DNA of 64,000 nt. Origin: Opitutaceae bacterium. Lineage in GTDB: Bacteria; Verrucomicrobiota; Verrucomicrobiia; Opitutales; Opitutaceae. The stretch lies in contig PLTZ01000019.1 in NCBI GenBank assembly GCA_003164715.1, forward strand, positions 84,419-148,418, written 5' to 3'. The notes under the pieces are model-generated. The model worked only from the letters and a program-made list of their open reading frames with translations. It was not told the origin of the DNA and did no database searches. Shown in pieces: positions 25,937 through 35,877 of this stretch (its first letter is position 1; each line of letters opens with the position of its first letter). A program made the position numbers and the translations under genes.

Positions 25937-27907
25937 TTACTGCGGAGTCGCCCGGAGGCGGGAAATCATCTCGCGGGCCCGCTCCAGGTCCGGCTTGGCC
26001 CGAAGCGCTGCCTCAAACTGCCCGATTGCCTCCGCCGTCCGCCCCGGGATTCCCGACAGGACCATCCCCAGATTGAAGTGGGCCTGGTAGAATTCGGGTC
26101 TAAGCCGTATCGCAGCCTGGTACTCGGCGATGGACTCGCTTGTCCGGCCGGGGATTCCCGAAAGCAGGTAGGCGAGGCCCAAGTGCGCGGGGTAGTTGTC
26201 GGGCCTAAGCCTCACAGCGGTCTCGTACTCCGTGACCGCCTCGTCCCGCCCGTTGGGCATTGAGGCGAGCGCGGTGCCCAGATTGAAGTGTGCGTCGGCG
26301 AAATCCGGCCGAAGGCGGACAGCCGCCCGGAATTCGTCGACCGCCTCGGGCATATGGCCGGGCATCTTCGCCAGCGCGGTGCCTAGGTTGTAGTGAGGTT
26401 CCGCTATGTCCGGCATGATACGCACGGCGGCCCGGAACTCCTTGATCGCCTCCTGCGTGTGGCCGGGGGTCCGCTCAAGCTCGACGCCCTTCCGGTCGTG
26501 GGTCTCGGCGACGGTTGCCAGGATGCGCACGGTCTCACGGAGTTCGGCGGTCGCTTCGGGCGCCGACGACCTGGAAAGGGTCGCGTAAAGGTTGGCGTGT
26601 GCGACCCAGTTGTTGGGCGTCACAGCCAGGGCGTGCCGGAAGAGGCGGGTGCCGTCCCTCCAATAGCTGAGCTGGAGCGAGGTCAGCGCCGCCAGGCTCG
26701 CCAGGACGGCGCCGGCTGCGAGGCCCAGCACACCGCGCTGGTGCGCCCACGTTGAGGTCAGGTCTTCCGCGGCCCATGCCGCCATGACAAAGACGCCCAC
26801 CAGCGGAATGTAGCTGTAGCGATCGGCCATGGACTGGCCGCCCACCTGGACAAGGCCGATCACGGGTACGAGCGTGCCGAGGAACCACAGCCAGCCAATG
26901 AGCAGGTAAGGCCGCCGCCGGACAAACGCGGCTGCCACGACCGTGATCGCAGCCAATAGGAGGACCGCCAGCAAGGTGTCCGAAAACGGCGGCTGGTCGC
27001 CGAGATCGGGATAGAACACGGAGAGCCTGGCGGGGACGAAGCACTTGCCCAGGTACCGGCAATAGGCGACCAGCGCGTTCGCGGTCCGCACGCCCAAGGG
27101 GAAGTCCTCGGTGGAGGCCACCGCCTCTCCCCGGCCCTGGGCATACAGGGTCACGGCGCATGCTGCGGCGGAAAGCGCAAAGAAGGGGATCTTCTCGACC
27201 AGGAGGCGGCGGGCCCCTCCCAGGGAGCCGTCCCAGCGTTTCAATGGCCAGCAGTCGAGGAGCAGCAGCACGCACGGGAGCGTGACGAGCATGGGTTTGC
27301 ACATGAGGCCTAGGGTGAAGAAGAGCAGGGCCAGTCCGTAGAAGGCGGGTCCGCCGGGACCCCGGGAGCGCGCGGCGTCCGCCCTGAGCGCGTAGGCCCA
27401 GAGGACCAGCATCCAGAAGGTGGTGCTCAGCACGTCCTTGCGCTCCGAGACCCAGGCCACCGACTCGACGTGGAGGGGATGAAGGCCGAAAAGGGCGGCC
27501 ACGAAGAGGCTGCGCCAGAGAGCCCCGGTCATCCGCCGAAGGGCGGCAAAAAGAAGCACCGCGTTGAGGGCGTGCATCAGCAGGCTCGTCAGGTGGTGGC
27601 CCCAGGGCTGAAGGCCAAACAGCTCGACGTCCGTCATGTGGGACAGCCACGTCAGCGGATGCCAGTTGGAGGCCTCGGTGCTCTGGAACGCCCACCTGGC
27701 GCTTGCCCAGGTAAGGCCCGCCTTCACATGGGCGTTGTCGGTCACGTAGACAGGGTCGTCGTACGAGATGAAGGCATCCGTGACCGCAGGCAGGAAGATC
27801 CCTGCCACAAGGAGGAAAAGAAGGACGCCGAGGACGATTGGGCCGCGGCTGCGCGGCGCCGCATCCGCGGCTGGGCTTGCACCCTTCCTGGAGCGCGGCG
27901 TGTTCAT
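25937..27907 (-). CDS. TMTC-like multi-spanning membrane protein with C-terminal TPRs (copy 5)
   Basis: FISYDDPVYVTDNAHVKAG, HPLHVESVAWVSERKDVLSTTFWML, C-terminal 35-residue TPR-like repeats. Confidence 0.82.
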   Translation of the reverse strand: MNTPRSRKGASPAADAAPRSRGPIVLGVLLFLLVAGIFLPAVTDAFISYDDPVYVTDNAHVKAGLTWASARWAFQSTEASNWHPLTWLSHMTDVELFGLQPWGHHLTSLLMHALNAVLLFAALRRMTGALWRSLFVAALFGLHPLHVESVAWVSERKDVLSTTFWMLVLWAYALRADAARSRGPGGPAFYGLALLFFTLGLMCKPMLVTLPCVLLLLDCWPLKRWDGSLGGARRLLVEKIPFFALSAAACAVTLYAQGRGEAVASTEDFPLGVRTANALVAYCRYLGKCFVPARLSVFYPDLGDQPPFSDTLLAVLLLAAITVVAAAFVRRRPYLLIGWLWFLGTLVPVIGLVQVGGQSMADRYSYIPLVGVFVMAAWAAEDLTSTWAHQRGVLGLAAGAVLASLAALTSLQLSYWRDGTRLFRHALAVTPNNWVAHANLYATLSRSSAPEATAELRETVRILATVAETHDRKGVELERTPGHTQEAIKEFRAAVRIMPDIAEPHYNLGTALAKMPGHMPEAVDEFRAAVRLRPDFADAHFNLGTALASMPNGRDEAVTEYETAVRLRPDNYPAHLGLAYLLSGIPGRTSESIAEYQAAIRLRPEFYQAHFNLGMVLSGIPGRTAEAIGQFEAALRAKPDLERAREMISRLRATPQ

Positions 27908-28151
27908 TCCTGCTGGGTGTCCGACATCAAATGGAGTGGGTCCGTGGGGCTGGCGACAGGCCGTGTCCCGAGACTGCGTTCGGGAAGCAGCCTTGCCGCG
28001 CAGGTCACTTCATGCGGAAGTGGGAAGGGTTTGACAAGAATCCCGATTCCCGAGACGACGTGCCCCGATCGGCCCTCCAGAGCAGCGGCGTCCGCGTCGG
28101 GGTTCTCCTTCGGCCTTGGAACGTAATCCGCCCCCAACCGTCCTGTAATCT

Positions 28152-28964
28152 GTGATCAACGGCAAGAAAGTGTGCGTGGTCCTTCCCGCCTTCAACGCCG
28201 CGAGGACGCTCGCCCGGACTCTTGAGGGGCTCGACAGGGCCCTCGTCGACGAGATCATCGTCGTGGACGACGCAAGCTCCGATACGACGCGCGACATCAC
28301 GCGCAGGCTCGGGGTCCGTTACGCGTTTCATCGCCGCAACCACGGCTACGGGGGCAACCAGAAGACGTGCTACGCCCTAGCCCTCGAGACGGGCTCGGAC
28401 GTGATCATCATGCTGCACCCCGACTACCAGTACGAGCCGCGCCTGGTTCCGGCGATGGCCTACATGGTGGCCTCCGGCGTCTATGACGTGGCGTTGGCCT
28501 CGAGGATACTGGGCCTGGGCGCGGTCGCGGGCGGCATGCCCCGCTACAAGTATGTCGCGAACCGGTTTCTGACCCTCGCTCAGAATCTGATGATCGGCCA
28601 GAAGCTTTCCGAGTACCATTCGGGATACCGGGCCTTTTCGCGCCGAGTCCTCGAAACGCTGCCGCTCCTCGCCAACTCCGACGATTTCCTGTTCGACAAC
28701 CAGATGCTCGTCCAATGCCACTGGTGGGGATTTCGGATCGCCGAGATCTCCTGTCCGACAAAGTACTTCCCCGAGGCCTCCTCCATAAATTTCTCGAGGA
28801 GCCTGAAGTACGGCATTGGGACCCTTGGCGTGAGTCTGGATTGTCTCCTGAGCCGGGTGGGACTGCGCCCGCCGGCCTACCTAGATCGAGAGTCATGCGC
28901 AGCCTCCACGCTTTCGGTCGCCTCCATCCGGGAGCGGATCGCCGAGACCAACATCGATGTCTGA
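28152..28964 (+). CDS. Glycosyltransferase family 2 (DPM1/polyprenyl-phosphate-hexose synthase-like)
   Basis: VCVVLPAFNAARTLARTLEGL...IIVVDDASSDTTRDI...GYGGNQKTCYALALETGSDVIIMLHPDYQYEP. Confidence 0.88.
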   Translation: MINGKKVCVVLPAFNAARTLARTLEGLDRALVDEIIVVDDASSDTTRDITRRLGVRYAFHRRNHGYGGNQKTCYALALETGSDVIIMLHPDYQYEPRLVPAMAYMVASGVYDVALASRILGLGAVAGGMPRYKYVANRFLTLAQNLMIGQKLSEYHSGYRAFSRRVLETLPLLANSDDFLFDNQMLVQCHWWGFRIAEISCPTKYFPEASSINFSRSLKYGIGTLGVSLDCLLSRVGLRPPAYLDRESCAASTLSVASIRERIAETNIDV

Positions 28965-29007
28965 CGCGTATTGCACCACGACAGAGTTGCGCTTGAACTC
29001 CCCGCGC

Positions 29008-29745
29008 ATGAAGTCCCTACGCTTTGCATCAATGGTTGCCGTGCTGGGAGCCGCCGGCGCCTTCGCGCAAACGCCGGAGCCGGCCAAAGCCCCTGAGGCG
29101 CCCAAGGTGCTCCCGCCGTGGGAGCTGGAATGGGCCTACCTGTCCAAGTACCACGACGCTAACAATCAGCTCGGCCTCCCCGCGCGCGGCGAGAAACGAA
29201 TCGTGTTTCTCGGCGACTCGATAACGGAGGGGTGGGGCGCGTCCGACGCTAAGTTCTTCGCAGGGAGGCCGTACGTCAACCGCGGCATCGGCGGACAGAC
29301 CACGTCCCAGATGCTGGTTCGCTTCAGGCAGGACGTTGTCAACCTGAGGCCGTCGGTGGTCGTGATCCTGGGCGGGACGAACGACATCGCCCAAAATGGG
29401 GGCATCACGACGCTCGAGGCGATCGAGCAGAACCTGCAGTCGATGGCGGAACTGGCCCGGGTTAACAAGATCCGCGTCGTGCTGTCGTCCGTGTTGCCCG
29501 CGTTCGACTATCCCTGGCGCCCAGGCCTCCAGCCCGCGGTCAAGATCTTCGAGCTCAACCGATGGATCGCTGCATACTGCGCGAAGAACGACCTCGTGTA
29601 CCTCGACTATTATGCGGCTGTGGTGGATGGGAGGCGCGGGATGCGGGCGGAATACTCATTCGACGGCGTCCATCCTAACAGCGCGGGATACGCGGTGATG
29701 GAGCCCTTGGCCGAGAAGGCCATCCGAAGGGCGCTGCGATGGTGA
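29008..29745 (+). CDS. SGNH/GDSL-family hydrolase, secreted
   Basis: Signal peptide; FLGDSITEGWG, GIGGQTTSQML, GGTNDIA, DGVHPNSAGY; start could be 28957. Confidence 0.87.
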   Translation: MKSLRFASMVAVLGAAGAFAQTPEPAKAPEAPKVLPPWELEWAYLSKYHDANNQLGLPARGEKRIVFLGDSITEGWGASDAKFFAGRPYVNRGIGGQTTSQMLVRFRQDVVNLRPSVVVILGGTNDIAQNGGITTLEAIEQNLQSMAELARVNKIRVVLSSVLPAFDYPWRPGLQPAVKIFELNRWIAAYCAKNDLVYLDYYAAVVDGRRGMRAEYSFDGVHPNSAGYAVMEPLAEKAIRRALRW

Positions 29746-29875
29746 CGGTCTCCCGCCGGGGCGGCCTTCTGGCGTGGCCAATACAGATCGCGCTGTGCCC
29801 CGGGGCCCGGAAGGTGTAGACTGATTGGACGGCGGTCCGGCCGTCTGCCGGATTGGTCCGGAATCGATGTTGCCC

Positions 29876-30979
29876 ATGAAAACACTGATCGTTACCTGCT
29901 TTGTGGCGACGTGCGGAGTCGCCGCGATGGCCCAGACAAATCAAAGCGATGCGGAGCGCTGGCTCGCCAAGGCCGAGCTGGCCCCGGCGTTTGCGGCGCC
30001 CGCCTCCCGCGAGGCATGGGAGGCCAAGCGGCAGGACGTCCGGGCCGAGCTTTGGAGGCTTCTAGGTCGGCTGCCGCCGCGGCCGAAGCTGCCGAACGTC
30101 CAGACGCTTTCACGCGAGGACCGCGGCGACTACATTCTGGAGAAGTTCCAGTTCGACAACGAGGCGGGCTCGACTGTGCCGGGCTATTTGTTCCTGCCGA
30201 AGAATGCGCCCGGAAAGCTGCCGGCGATCCTGTACTGCCACTGGCACGGCGGAGAATACAACATCGGCAAGGAGGAGCTTTTCCAGGCAAAGCACACTCC
30301 GGAGGCGCCCGGGCCGGCCTTCGCAAGGCGCGGCTATGTCGTCCTCGGCATTGATGCGAGCGGCTTCGGGGAGCGCAACGGCCACGGGCCGGACGGCCCG
30401 TCAGAGAGAAGCGGCGCCGCCGAGGAGACGGCCGCAAAGTTCAACCTCTGGGTCGGCCGCACATTCTGGGGCATGCTTATCCGCGACGACCTGATGGGGC
30501 TCGACTACCTGGCTTCACGACCCGAGGTGGACCCGGACCGGATCGGGGTCACGGGAATGAGCATGGGAGCGACCCGCACTTGGTGGCTCATGGCGCTCGA
30601 CGAGCGGCTGAAGACCGGCGTGGCGATCGCCTGCATGACGCGCTACCAGAACATGATACGGCACGGCGCCATCCACGAGCACGACATCGGATATTTTGTG
30701 CCGGGCATGCTCAAGCACTTTGACTCCGAGGCCGTGATCGCCCTCATCGCGCCGAGGCCGGTGCTGTTTCAGACCGGCGACAGGGACGGCGGCTCGCCCG
30801 TCGACGGCGTTCACGACATCGAGGCAGCCGTGCGACCCGTCTACCGGCTTTACGGGAGGGAGGGCGCGTTCCAGAGCCTCGTCTACCCGGGTCTCGCGCA
30901 CGTCTACACGCCAGAGATGTGGGCGAAGACGCTGGCGTGGATGGACGAGCACCTGGGCGCGCCAGCCGGCAGGCGCTGA
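29876..30979 (+). CDS. alpha/beta hydrolase (acetyl-xylan-esterase/dienelactone-hydrolase-like), secreted
   Basis: Signal peptide; YCHWHGGEYNIGKEE, GIDASGFGERNG, VTGMSMGATRTWWLMAL nucleophile elbow. Confidence 0.82.
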   Translation: MKTLIVTCFVATCGVAAMAQTNQSDAERWLAKAELAPAFAAPASREAWEAKRQDVRAELWRLLGRLPPRPKLPNVQTLSREDRGDYILEKFQFDNEAGSTVPGYLFLPKNAPGKLPAILYCHWHGGEYNIGKEELFQAKHTPEAPGPAFARRGYVVLGIDASGFGERNGHGPDGPSERSGAAEETAAKFNLWVGRTFWGMLIRDDLMGLDYLASRPEVDPDRIGVTGMSMGATRTWWLMALDERLKTGVAIACMTRYQNMIRHGAIHEHDIGYFVPGMLKHFDSEAVIALIAPRPVLFQTGDRDGGSPVDGVHDIEAAVRPVYRLYGREGAFQSLVYPGLAHVYTPEMWAKTLAWMDEHLGAPAGRR

Positions 30980-31007
30980 CGCCTCCGGGATCCCGGCATC
31001 ATCCCTC

Positions 31008-32039
31008 ATGAGCACCAAGGACCGCCCCGTCATCCTCCTCGACCCGTATCCAAGGCCCGTGGACGTGATCTTTGATCCCGCGACCAAGGCCAGGCTTGGC
31101 GCCCTTGGAGAGGTGATCTGGCACGACGGCCCCCCGGCCCCGGCCGAGCACATCGACCTGCACCTGCCGCGGACAACGATCCTGATCGGCCAGAGCGCGC
31201 TTCCGCGCGAACGGCTCGACCGGGCCCCGCATCTGAAGGCCGTGTTCAACGTGGAGAGCAACTTCCTGCCGAACATCGACTACGCCGAATGCAACCGCCG
31301 GGGGATCCCCGTGCTGTCCACGGCCCCCGTCTTCGCGAAGCCCGTCGCCGAGATGGCGCTCGGACTCGCGCTTTCGTGCGCGCGCCGGATCCACGAGGCC
31401 GATGCGCTGATTCGGTCTGGCAAGGAATCCCTCTACGGCGAACGCGACAACTACGACTCCATCCTCCTCCATGGGCGCCCGGTCGCGCTTGTCGGCTGCG
31501 GGAACGTCGGGCGGGCGCTGCTGCCGCTGCTGCGGCCGTTCGGGGGCGAGCTCCTTGTCCATGACCCCTGGATCCACCCCGCGGTGCTCAGGGAGATGGG
31601 TGTGACCCCGGTATCGCTCGACCAGTGCTTTTCTAGGGGCGCGGTTGTGTTCCTGCTCGCGGCGACGACCACAGAGAACGCCGGGGGGATTGGGCGCGAG
31701 CAGTTCGCGAGGATGGCCCGCGGGGGGATCGTCGTCCTCGTCAGCCGCGCGGGGGTGGTCAACTTCAACGATCTCCTCGACGCCGCGGCAAGCGGCCACA
31801 TCAGGGCCGCGGTGGATGTCTGGCCCGACGAGCCGATACCGCCCGAACACCGGGCGAGGCGCACGCCCAACACGATCCTTCAGGCCCACCGGGCGGGCAA
31901 CATCCCGGAGATCTGGCCCTGGATGGGCCAGATGGTCGTGGACGACATCGAGCAGATTCTCAAGGGCCTGCCGCCGATGCGCTGCCAGCGCGCGCAGCTG
32001 GAAACCGTGACCCGGATCCGCAGCAAGCCGGTGGGCTGA
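31008..32039 (+). CDS. D-isomer-specific 2-hydroxyacid dehydrogenase family protein
   Basis: VALVGCGNVGRALLPLLRPFG, FLLAATTTENAGGIGREQFARMARGGIVVLVSRAGVVNFNDLLDAA. Confidence 0.85.
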   Translation: MSTKDRPVILLDPYPRPVDVIFDPATKARLGALGEVIWHDGPPAPAEHIDLHLPRTTILIGQSALPRERLDRAPHLKAVFNVESNFLPNIDYAECNRRGIPVLSTAPVFAKPVAEMALGLALSCARRIHEADALIRSGKESLYGERDNYDSILLHGRPVALVGCGNVGRALLPLLRPFGGELLVHDPWIHPAVLREMGVTPVSLDQCFSRGAVVFLLAATTTENAGGIGREQFARMARGGIVVLVSRAGVVNFNDLLDAAASGHIRAAVDVWPDEPIPPEHRARRTPNTILQAHRAGNIPEIWPWMGQMVVDDIEQILKGLPPMRCQRAQLETVTRIRSKPVG

Positions 32040-32091
32040 CCACGGCGACGGGTGCCCTTGACGGTGCCGTCCGGGGCGGATTGGCTGAGAT

Positions 32092-33426
32092 ATGAACTCG
32101 AGCTGGAAGTTTGGAGCAAGAGGCCTGGGAACCTGGTGCTGTTGCGCCGTTTTTCTCCTGTCGCTTGCCTTCTGCCCGGCCGGCCGGGCGGGCCCGGAGG
32201 CCTCCGGCGACCAGCTGCGCCTGGTGATCATTCTCAGCCGCCACGGTGTGCGCTCCCCCTTGGCGACCAACGAGGCGATGGCTCGGTACGCGCCCCAGCC
32301 CTGGCCCAAATGGGACGTGGCGCCGGGGATCCAGACTGCGCACGGCAACAAGCTGATCGCGCTCATGGGCGACTATTACCGGGCGCGCTTCGCCAAGGAC
32401 CGCCTTCTCTCGGGCGACGCGGCTGCCGACGGCCCGCTCGTATTCGTCAGGACGGACAACGACCAGCGTACGATCGAGACCGGCCGGATCCTCTGGAAGG
32501 CGTTCGTGCCCGTTGGGGAGCCCGACGTGCACGCGGTGCCGGAGGGCACCGTCGACCCGCTGTTCAGGCCGCTCGATGCGCAGGTGGGCCATCCGGACCC
32601 CGCTCTGGCGATGGCCGCCGTCCTTGGCCGGATGGGCGCAGATCCCCGGAGTGTGGAGCGCGCGTATGCGGCGCAGCTTGACGAATTGAGGGGCGTGCTG
32701 AGGGGAACCGGGGCGGGCCCCTCGGCGCCCAGCGAGCTCGATGCGCCCACGACGGTGACGTCCGGCAAGAACTACTTCCCGGTCTCGCTCAACGGGCCGC
32801 TTACCGCGGCGCTCACGTGCACGGACTATTTTCTCCTCGAATACACCGAGGGGATGCCCTCGTCCGACGTCGGCTGGGGAAGGGTGGACGGGAAGGTCAT
32901 GACCGAGATGCTCAAGCTGCACGAACTCTACTTCGACCTGACCCAGAGAACGTTCTATCTGGCGCAGATCGGCGCCTCCAACTTGGCGAGCCACATCGTC
33001 GACACGATGGAGCAGTGCGCCCTTGGCCAGTCGATTCCGGGCGCCCTGGGCCCCTCCGGGGAGCGCATCGTGGTGCTCGTCGGCCACGACACGAACATCG
33101 CCAGCATGGGGGGGCTCCTTGGGATGAACTGGTGCGTTCCGGGCACGCAGCTCAATCCGACCCTGCCCGGCGGTGCGTTGGTGTTTGAGCTTTGGAGCCG
33201 CGGAGGCCAGGGGAGCGCCTTCTTCGTGAGGACGAGCTACGTGGCGCAGACCCTTGAGCAGATGAGGGAGGCGACGCCGCTGTCCCTGGAGACACCTCCG
33301 GCACGGGCGCCCATCTTCATCCCGGGATGCGGCGGATCCGAACACGACTTTGACGCCCCCCTGGACTCCTTCGTGCGCCAGGCCCGGCGCGTGATCGACC
33401 CCGCCTTCATTGCTCCCGAGCCATGA
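32092..33426 (+). CDS. histidine acid phosphatase (phytase-like), secreted
   Basis: VIILSRHGVRSPL (RHGxRxP) and VVLVGHDTNIASM (HD) motifs; signal peptide. Confidence 0.88.
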   Translation: MNSSWKFGARGLGTWCCCAVFLLSLAFCPAGRAGPEASGDQLRLVIILSRHGVRSPLATNEAMARYAPQPWPKWDVAPGIQTAHGNKLIALMGDYYRARFAKDRLLSGDAAADGPLVFVRTDNDQRTIETGRILWKAFVPVGEPDVHAVPEGTVDPLFRPLDAQVGHPDPALAMAAVLGRMGADPRSVERAYAAQLDELRGVLRGTGAGPSAPSELDAPTTVTSGKNYFPVSLNGPLTAALTCTDYFLLEYTEGMPSSDVGWGRVDGKVMTEMLKLHELYFDLTQRTFYLAQIGASNLASHIVDTMEQCALGQSIPGALGPSGERIVVLVGHDTNIASMGGLLGMNWCVPGTQLNPTLPGGALVFELWSRGGQGSAFFVRTSYVAQTLEQMREATPLSLETPPARAPIFIPGCGGSEHDFDAPLDSFVRQARRVIDPAFIAPEP

Positions 33427-33465
33427 GGCGGTTGCAATGCCGCCCCCTCCGCCAATGATGGGCCC

Positions 33466-33873
33466 ATGGTAACGATCACCGGCGAATACCAAGGGGACCT
33501 CCACTGCTCGGCCGTGCACGGACCCTCCGGCCGGGCGTTGGAGACCGACGCCCCGAAGGACAATCAGGGGCGGGGAGAGGCCTTCTCGCCCACGGACCTG
33601 GTGGCCACGGGTTATGCGACCTGCATCGCGACCACCATGGCCATCGTGGCCCGGAGGCACGGGGTCGAGATTGGGGGAATTCGCTACGAGGTGACGAAGG
33701 AGATGTCCTCCGATGCACCGCGGAGGATCTCCCGGCTATCCGCCCGCCTGTGGATGCCGCCCGCGGCGCGTGCCGTCCCTCAGGGCGTCCTCGAGAAGGC
33801 GGCCAACGCCTGTCCCGTCCACCAGAGTCTGTCGCCGACCGTGGAGAAGGTGATCGAGCTCATCTGGCCTTAG
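33466..33873 (+). CDS. OsmC family protein
   Basis: SPTDLVATGYATCIATTMAIVARRHG...NACPVHQSLSPTVE with two conserved Cys. Confidence 0.88.
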   Translation: MVTITGEYQGDLHCSAVHGPSGRALETDAPKDNQGRGEAFSPTDLVATGYATCIATTMAIVARRHGVEIGGIRYEVTKEMSSDAPRRISRLSARLWMPPAARAVPQGVLEKAANACPVHQSLSPTVEKVIELIWP

Positions 33874-34339
33874 CGACGGCCTGGGGCGTCTCGGCCCCCT
33901 GGAGCTCGTAGGTGGTGATGTACGTGAGCGCGATTCGCCTCGTGATGAAGACCTTGACCCTCAGCCTTCCGGTCGTGGGCCCGGTCGGAATGGCGCTGCC
34001 CTCGATCCGCCTCACGTCGCCTGAATCGTTGATGGCGCGGCCGTTGAAGTCGGCGGGCTCGCCGCGGGACACGCGGCGCAGGTTGTCGTCCGGGATCACG
34101 ATGGAAATCCGCCCCTTCTCGCTGTAGAAGAAGGGGAAGACCCTGGCCACGTAGGTCGATGAGTAGACGTTTTCCCTCCGGATGAAGGGCGAGATCGTCA
34201 TCGTGACGGTGCCGATGATGATGGACGCCGAGGCCGGCTTTGTTGCGACCACGTTGAATCGCGCGGGGACGGCATCGGCGCCCAAGACCGCCGGAAGGGC
34301 GGCGAAGGCGACAACGATGAGGGCCAAAAATCTGCGCAC
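33860..34339 (-). CDS. hypothetical secreted protein
   Basis: VRRFLALIVVAFAALPAVLGADAVPARFNV signal peptide from GTG 34339; no family recognised. Confidence 0.6.
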   Translation of the reverse strand: MRRFLALIVVAFAALPAVLGADAVPARFNVVATKPASASIIIGTVTMTISPFIRRENVYSSTYVARVFPFFYSEKGRISIVIPDDNLRRVSRGEPADFNGRAINDSGDVRRIEGSAIPTGPTTGRLRVKVFITRRIALTYITTYELQGAETPQAVAKAR

Positions 34340-34445
34340 TCCACGAATCTGGCCGGCGCGCCGTTGTGGGCAAACCGGAAAGCGCGGGACAATCTTTCGC
34401 GTTGCGCCTGCGCGCGGGCGCGGGTGATGTCGTCTTCTGACATTC

Positions 34446-35846
34446 ATGGCCAAGAAAACCCAAGCCACCTGGGGCGGGCGCTTTGCGGAGGGTCCCGCCG
34501 CCCTCATGCTGAAGTTCAGCGAATCGGCCTCGTTTGACCGCCGGCTGGCGCCGTTCGACGTCGCGGGCAGCAAGGCGCATTCCTCGATGCTGGCCCACGT
34601 CGGTCTGATCACGGCCGGGGAGTGCAGGGCCATCCATGCGGGGCTGGATGCGATCCTGAGGGACATCGAGGCTGGGCGCTTTGTCTGGGACGACCGGCTT
34701 GAGGACGTCCACATGAACATCGAGCACGCGCTCACCCGGCGGGTGCCCGCGGCCTCCAAGCTCCACACGGCGCGCAGCCGCAACGACCAGGTGGCCACCG
34801 ACATGCGGCTCTTCATCAAGCACGCGTGCGCCGTGCTCGGGGCGAAGGTGCAGTCGGTCCAGAAGGCGCTCCTCGGCGCCGCGAGGAGGAACCGGGACGT
34901 GCTCATCCCGGGCTACACCCATCTCCAGCGGGCGCAGCCCGTCTCTGCGGCCCACCACCTCTTCGCGTGGCTCGAGATGCTTGAGCGCGACCGTGCCCGG
35001 CTGGCCGAGGTTTCCCAGAAGGCGAACGAATGCCCGCTCGGATCCGGGGCGATCGCGGGCACGACGCTGCGCATCGACAGGGAGTACGTGGCGAAGGCTC
35101 TCGGATTCGTCGACTCCAGGGGCCGGCCGCGGGTGACCCAGAACTCGATGGACGCCGTGGCGGACCGGGACGTCTTCATCGAATTCGCCGCGGCGTGCGC
35201 CCTTCTCGGCGTGCATTTCTCTAGGATCGCGGAGGACCTGATCCTCTGGAGCAGCGCGGAGTTCAAGTTCGTGGCCCTTCCCGACGCGTTCTGCACGGGC
35301 AGCTCCCTCATGCCGCAGAAGCGCAACCCCGACTCCTGCGAGCTCCTGAGGGGCAAGTCCGCCCGGCTACAGGGTAATCTCCACACGCTCCTCGCCCTCG
35401 TTAAGGGACTCCCGATGACGTACAACCGCGACCTCCAGGAGGACAAGCCGCCGGTGTTCGACAGCTTCGACCAGTCGGCGATCTGCGCGGAGGTCCTCGA
35501 GGCCACCGTGAAGGGGATGTCGTTCAACCGTGACCGCTGCGCAATCGCGGTCGCCGACCCCGCGCTCCTGGCGACCGACCTTGCCGACTACCTCGTCGCC
35601 CGCGGGGTGCCTTTCCGGATGGCCCATTACGCGGTCGGCGCCGTCGTCGCGCTCGCCGAGAGGAAGGGCTGCTCCATCCCCGCGCTGAAGACCGAGGAGG
35701 TGAGGCGGCTTCACGCCGGGTTCGGCCCCGACTGGGCGAAGGTGTTCGACCTGAAGCGCGCCCTCGCGATGAGGCGGGGGACGGGCATGCCCGGTCCCGC
35801 CCAGGTTGCCCGCCAGTTCGCCCGCTGGAAGAAGCTCCTGGGTTAG
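34446..35846 (+). CDS. argH: argininosuccinate lyase
   Basis: [57 protein letters not shown]. Confidence 0.97.
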   Translation: MAKKTQATWGGRFAEGPAALMLKFSESASFDRRLAPFDVAGSKAHSSMLAHVGLITAGECRAIHAGLDAILRDIEAGRFVWDDRLEDVHMNIEHALTRRVPAASKLHTARSRNDQVATDMRLFIKHACAVLGAKVQSVQKALLGAARRNRDVLIPGYTHLQRAQPVSAAHHLFAWLEMLERDRARLAEVSQKANECPLGSGAIAGTTLRIDREYVAKALGFVDSRGRPRVTQNSMDAVADRDVFIEFAAACALLGVHFSRIAEDLILWSSAEFKFVALPDAFCTGSSLMPQKRNPDSCELLRGKSARLQGNLHTLLALVKGLPMTYNRDLQEDKPPVFDSFDQSAICAEVLEATVKGMSFNRDRCAIAVADPALLATDLADYLVARGVPFRMAHYAVGAVVALAERKGCSIPALKTEEVRRLHAGFGPDWAKVFDLKRALAMRRGTGMPGPAQVARQFARWKKLLG

Positions 35847-35877
35847 CCCGAACCCCGGGGCAGATTCTCGATCAGGA

